This document shows, in pieces, positions 62,754 through 64,000 of a stretch of DNA of 64,000 nucleotides. Where the stretch lies: contig NZ_CANLKR010000009.1 of the NCBI RefSeq assembly GCF_947491715.1, positions 62,001-126,000 on the forward strand. Reading direction: 5' to 3'. The translations under genes and the position numbers were made by a program. The notes below the pieces were generated by a model that was not told the DNA's origin, made no database searches, and was given only the letters and a program-made list of their open reading frames with translations. Position 1 is the first letter of the stretch. Every line of letters begins with the position of its first letter. The DNA is from an uncultured Shewanella sp. GTDB taxonomy: Bacteria > Pseudomonadota > Gammaproteobacteria > Enterobacterales > Shewanellaceae.

Positions 62754-62984
62754 ATGACTACTGAATCCAATGACAAAATAATGGGGATTATTTATGAGAA
62801 AACAGGTCTAAATACATCAAAAAATAATAATAAACCTAGAAAATTTGTAGATATATCGAAAGATAAATTTGTCAAAATCGCAACAAATAAAAACAAAACA
62901 ATTTTTGAAATAACACGTGGTACACCTACCGAAATCGAAGATATTGAACAGCTAATACTGAACTACTATAGTAAAATCACATAG
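62754..62984 (+). CDS. Small hypothetical protein beside repB
   Basis: A 76-residue lysine/asparagine-rich protein (MTTESNDKIMGIIYEKTG...) ending LILNYYSKIT. It is convergent with the replication gene, 7 bp between stops. Composition and a start preceded by TATAGAG make it plausible but unproven. It could also be a shadow of the AT-rich DNA. Confidence 0.4.
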   Translation: MTTESNDKIMGIIYEKTGLNTSKNNNKPRKFVDISKDKFVKIATNKNKTIFEITRGTPTEIEDIEQLILNYYSKIT

Positions 62985-62991
62985 TAGATAA

Positions 62992-63930
62992 TCACTCAAT
63001 AAGAGCAGCTTTAGCTGCTTTTAGCTTTTGTCCAAAATCCAAACCCATATCAAAACCCTCAAGCACTAACTCAGAGATAAAACGTTCTAAATTCTCTATC
63101 TCTTTTTTACTCGGCAAACAAATTTGATCGTTTAATTCACAGTACGTTTTTACTGCATCTTCTAATGTTGATGCAGTATTATTAATAATTTTTTCTGGTA
63201 ATAACCTTGATGTTATTTCAAATTTAATAGAGGAAGGCTTAGCTCTTTTACCCTTGCCTTTAATTTCTTCATAGCTAACATTAATAGAGGTTTTTTCATT
63301 AATTTCATCGACAGCAGGTTTTAAAAACCTACGCCTAAAATCACTCATCCTCTCTAAATATTTAATAGGCAACTCATATCGGTTAATCATCCACTCTATA
63401 GAAAAAGTGACTTCCCCCTTAACCGCCCATTGCATCATTGAATCATATAATCTCATCGAGCACGGTTTTTCAAGTTTTGAGATATCTCCTTTGAGCAGTC
63501 TAGTAAAATTGTTATCCACATTTTTAATTACGTGCAATAACTCTGCATTAAAATGCAAAACAGTAACCCCTCTTTTAGGCCGATGAGACCGTTTTACCGT
63601 CCACGATATAGCATCCAACGCCTTTTCATCATCAAGATCTTCGTCTGGAAGATAAAAAATAACTTCTTTTTGATTTAAGGATTTTGCAGCATTGCGTATA
63701 TCACGGCACGCAGTGTCCATTTTAATGGTATAAAGCTCTGAATAATCTGAGTGATGAATCTCAACTGGGAACGAACCAAGTTCATTCTGCTTTGCTTCAC
63801 CTTTGTGAATAGCGTTTAACGCAAGATAAACTAACCTTTTTTCATTTTTTGCCAAGCTATACGCTGCTGTGGTTAATACATTGGACTGCTTGATAATCTC
63901 GTTTTTGTTACTTGTGATTAAATCTGGCAT
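62992..63930 (-). CDS. Rep_3 family plasmid replication initiator
   Basis: A 312-residue initiator of the RepB/RepE (Rep_3) family. It begins with SNVLTTAAYSLAKNEKRLVYLALNAI, the family's first winged helix, and has LYDSMMQWAVKGEVTFSIEWMINRYELP and RRRFLKPAVDEINEKTSINVSYEEIKGKGKRAKPSSIKFEI in the second. Such proteins bind iterons at the origin and repress their own gene. No clear iteron array lies within the window; the origin may lie beyond 64000. An inverted repeat upstream (63948-63973) could be its operator. Confidence 0.92.
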   Translation of the reverse strand: MPDLITSNKNEIIKQSNVLTTAAYSLAKNEKRLVYLALNAIHKGEAKQNELGSFPVEIHHSDYSELYTIKMDTACRDIRNAAKSLNQKEVIFYLPDEDLDDEKALDAISWTVKRSHRPKRGVTVLHFNAELLHVIKNVDNNFTRLLKGDISKLEKPCSMRLYDSMMQWAVKGEVTFSIEWMINRYELPIKYLERMSDFRRRFLKPAVDEINEKTSINVSYEEIKGKGKRAKPSSIKFEITSRLLPEKIINNTASTLEDAVKTYCELNDQICLPSKKEIENLERFISELVLEGFDMGLDFGQKLKAAKAALIE

Positions 63931-63947
63931 TAAGCTTAAACCTCGTC

Positions 63948-63973
63948 CGTGACTGTAAATGTATTATGTCACG
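63948..63973. promoter_or_regulatory. Inverted repeat upstream of the replication initiator
   Basis: CGTGAC and GTCACG, 14 bp apart, lie 18-43 bp before the initiator ATG. Rep_3 initiators commonly bind an inverted repeat in their own promoter. The arms are short, so this is tentative. Confidence 0.4.
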
Positions 63974-64000
63974 ATATTAGCAGTACATACCGAATAAACC

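Noticed and set aside
1..64000. tRNA, rRNA or CRISPR loci
   Set aside because: None was recognised on either strand by reading; a dedicated tRNA or CRISPR scan was not possible.

Overview
The window looks like part of a large low-copy plasmid (or plasmid-derived region) of a marine gammaproteobacterium, most likely Shewanella-like or another Alteromonadales. The reasons are the Rep_3-type replication initiator beside a type Ia parAB pair at the right end, the Rhs/Hcp/VgrG cluster, the mix of IS families, and overall AT-rich composition with a GC-richer NRPS block on the left. The genus is an inference; no rRNA or tRNA gene is visible.

Layout. (1) 1-7609, minus strand: the end of a non-ribosomal peptide synthetase (NRPS) operon. 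It holds a module whose adenylation domain is interrupted by a luciferase-like monooxygenase, a second synthetase that starts with a TubC-type docking domain and runs off the left edge, and a periplasmic penicillin-acylase-type hydrolase that may mature the product. (2) 7610-12729: a mobile-element zone with an IS110 remnant, a broken IS6-type transposase with a serine resolvase between matching 11-bp ends, an ATPase with DUF4143, and an apparently intact IS4-family element with an 18-bp imperfect inverted repeat and a 10-bp target duplication. (3) 12780-31066, minus strand: an orphan type VI secretion effector cluster, read as Hcp, VgrG, PAAR-Rhs with toxin tip and immunity gene, a decayed Rhs tip, a DUF4123 adaptor, a second Rhs with tip and immunity gene, and another displaced toxin tip with its immunity candidate. 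No T6SS sheath or baseplate genes are present, so delivery must use a machine encoded elsewhere. (4) 31527-34595: small accessory genes and a Fic protein behind an operator-like repeat. (5) 34795-54582: a DNA phosphorothioation island. dndA is divergent from dndBCDE; a Dnd-associated methyltransferase and a broken Mrr-type nuclease lie on one side, and dptFGH restriction genes on the other. The dpt operon continues directly into two extra genes, a DGQHR-domain protein and an HNH nuclease. (6) 54831-59425: a decayed recD2-like helicase, an unrecognised 507-residue protein and a stand-alone winged-helix protein. (7) 59616-63973: parB, parA, IS debris and the replication initiator. Inverted copies of one palindrome flank parAB.

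How the parts fit. DndA supplies sulfur, DndCDE insert it into the DNA backbone, DndB probably represses the operon through the repeats at 38871-38906, and DptFGH attack DNA lacking the mark. The DGQHR/HNH pair is translationally chained to dptH. The DGQHR-plus-HNH combination resembles the DUF262/DUF1524 arrangement of GmrSD and SspE, so it is my best candidate for an undescribed phosphorothioate-linked defence module. The Rhs cluster shows successive toxin-tip replacement, with old tips kept downstream of the active genes beside their immunity genes. Three minus-strand reading frames are each cut by one in-frame TGA, and several others carry frameshifts, so parts of the island are decaying.
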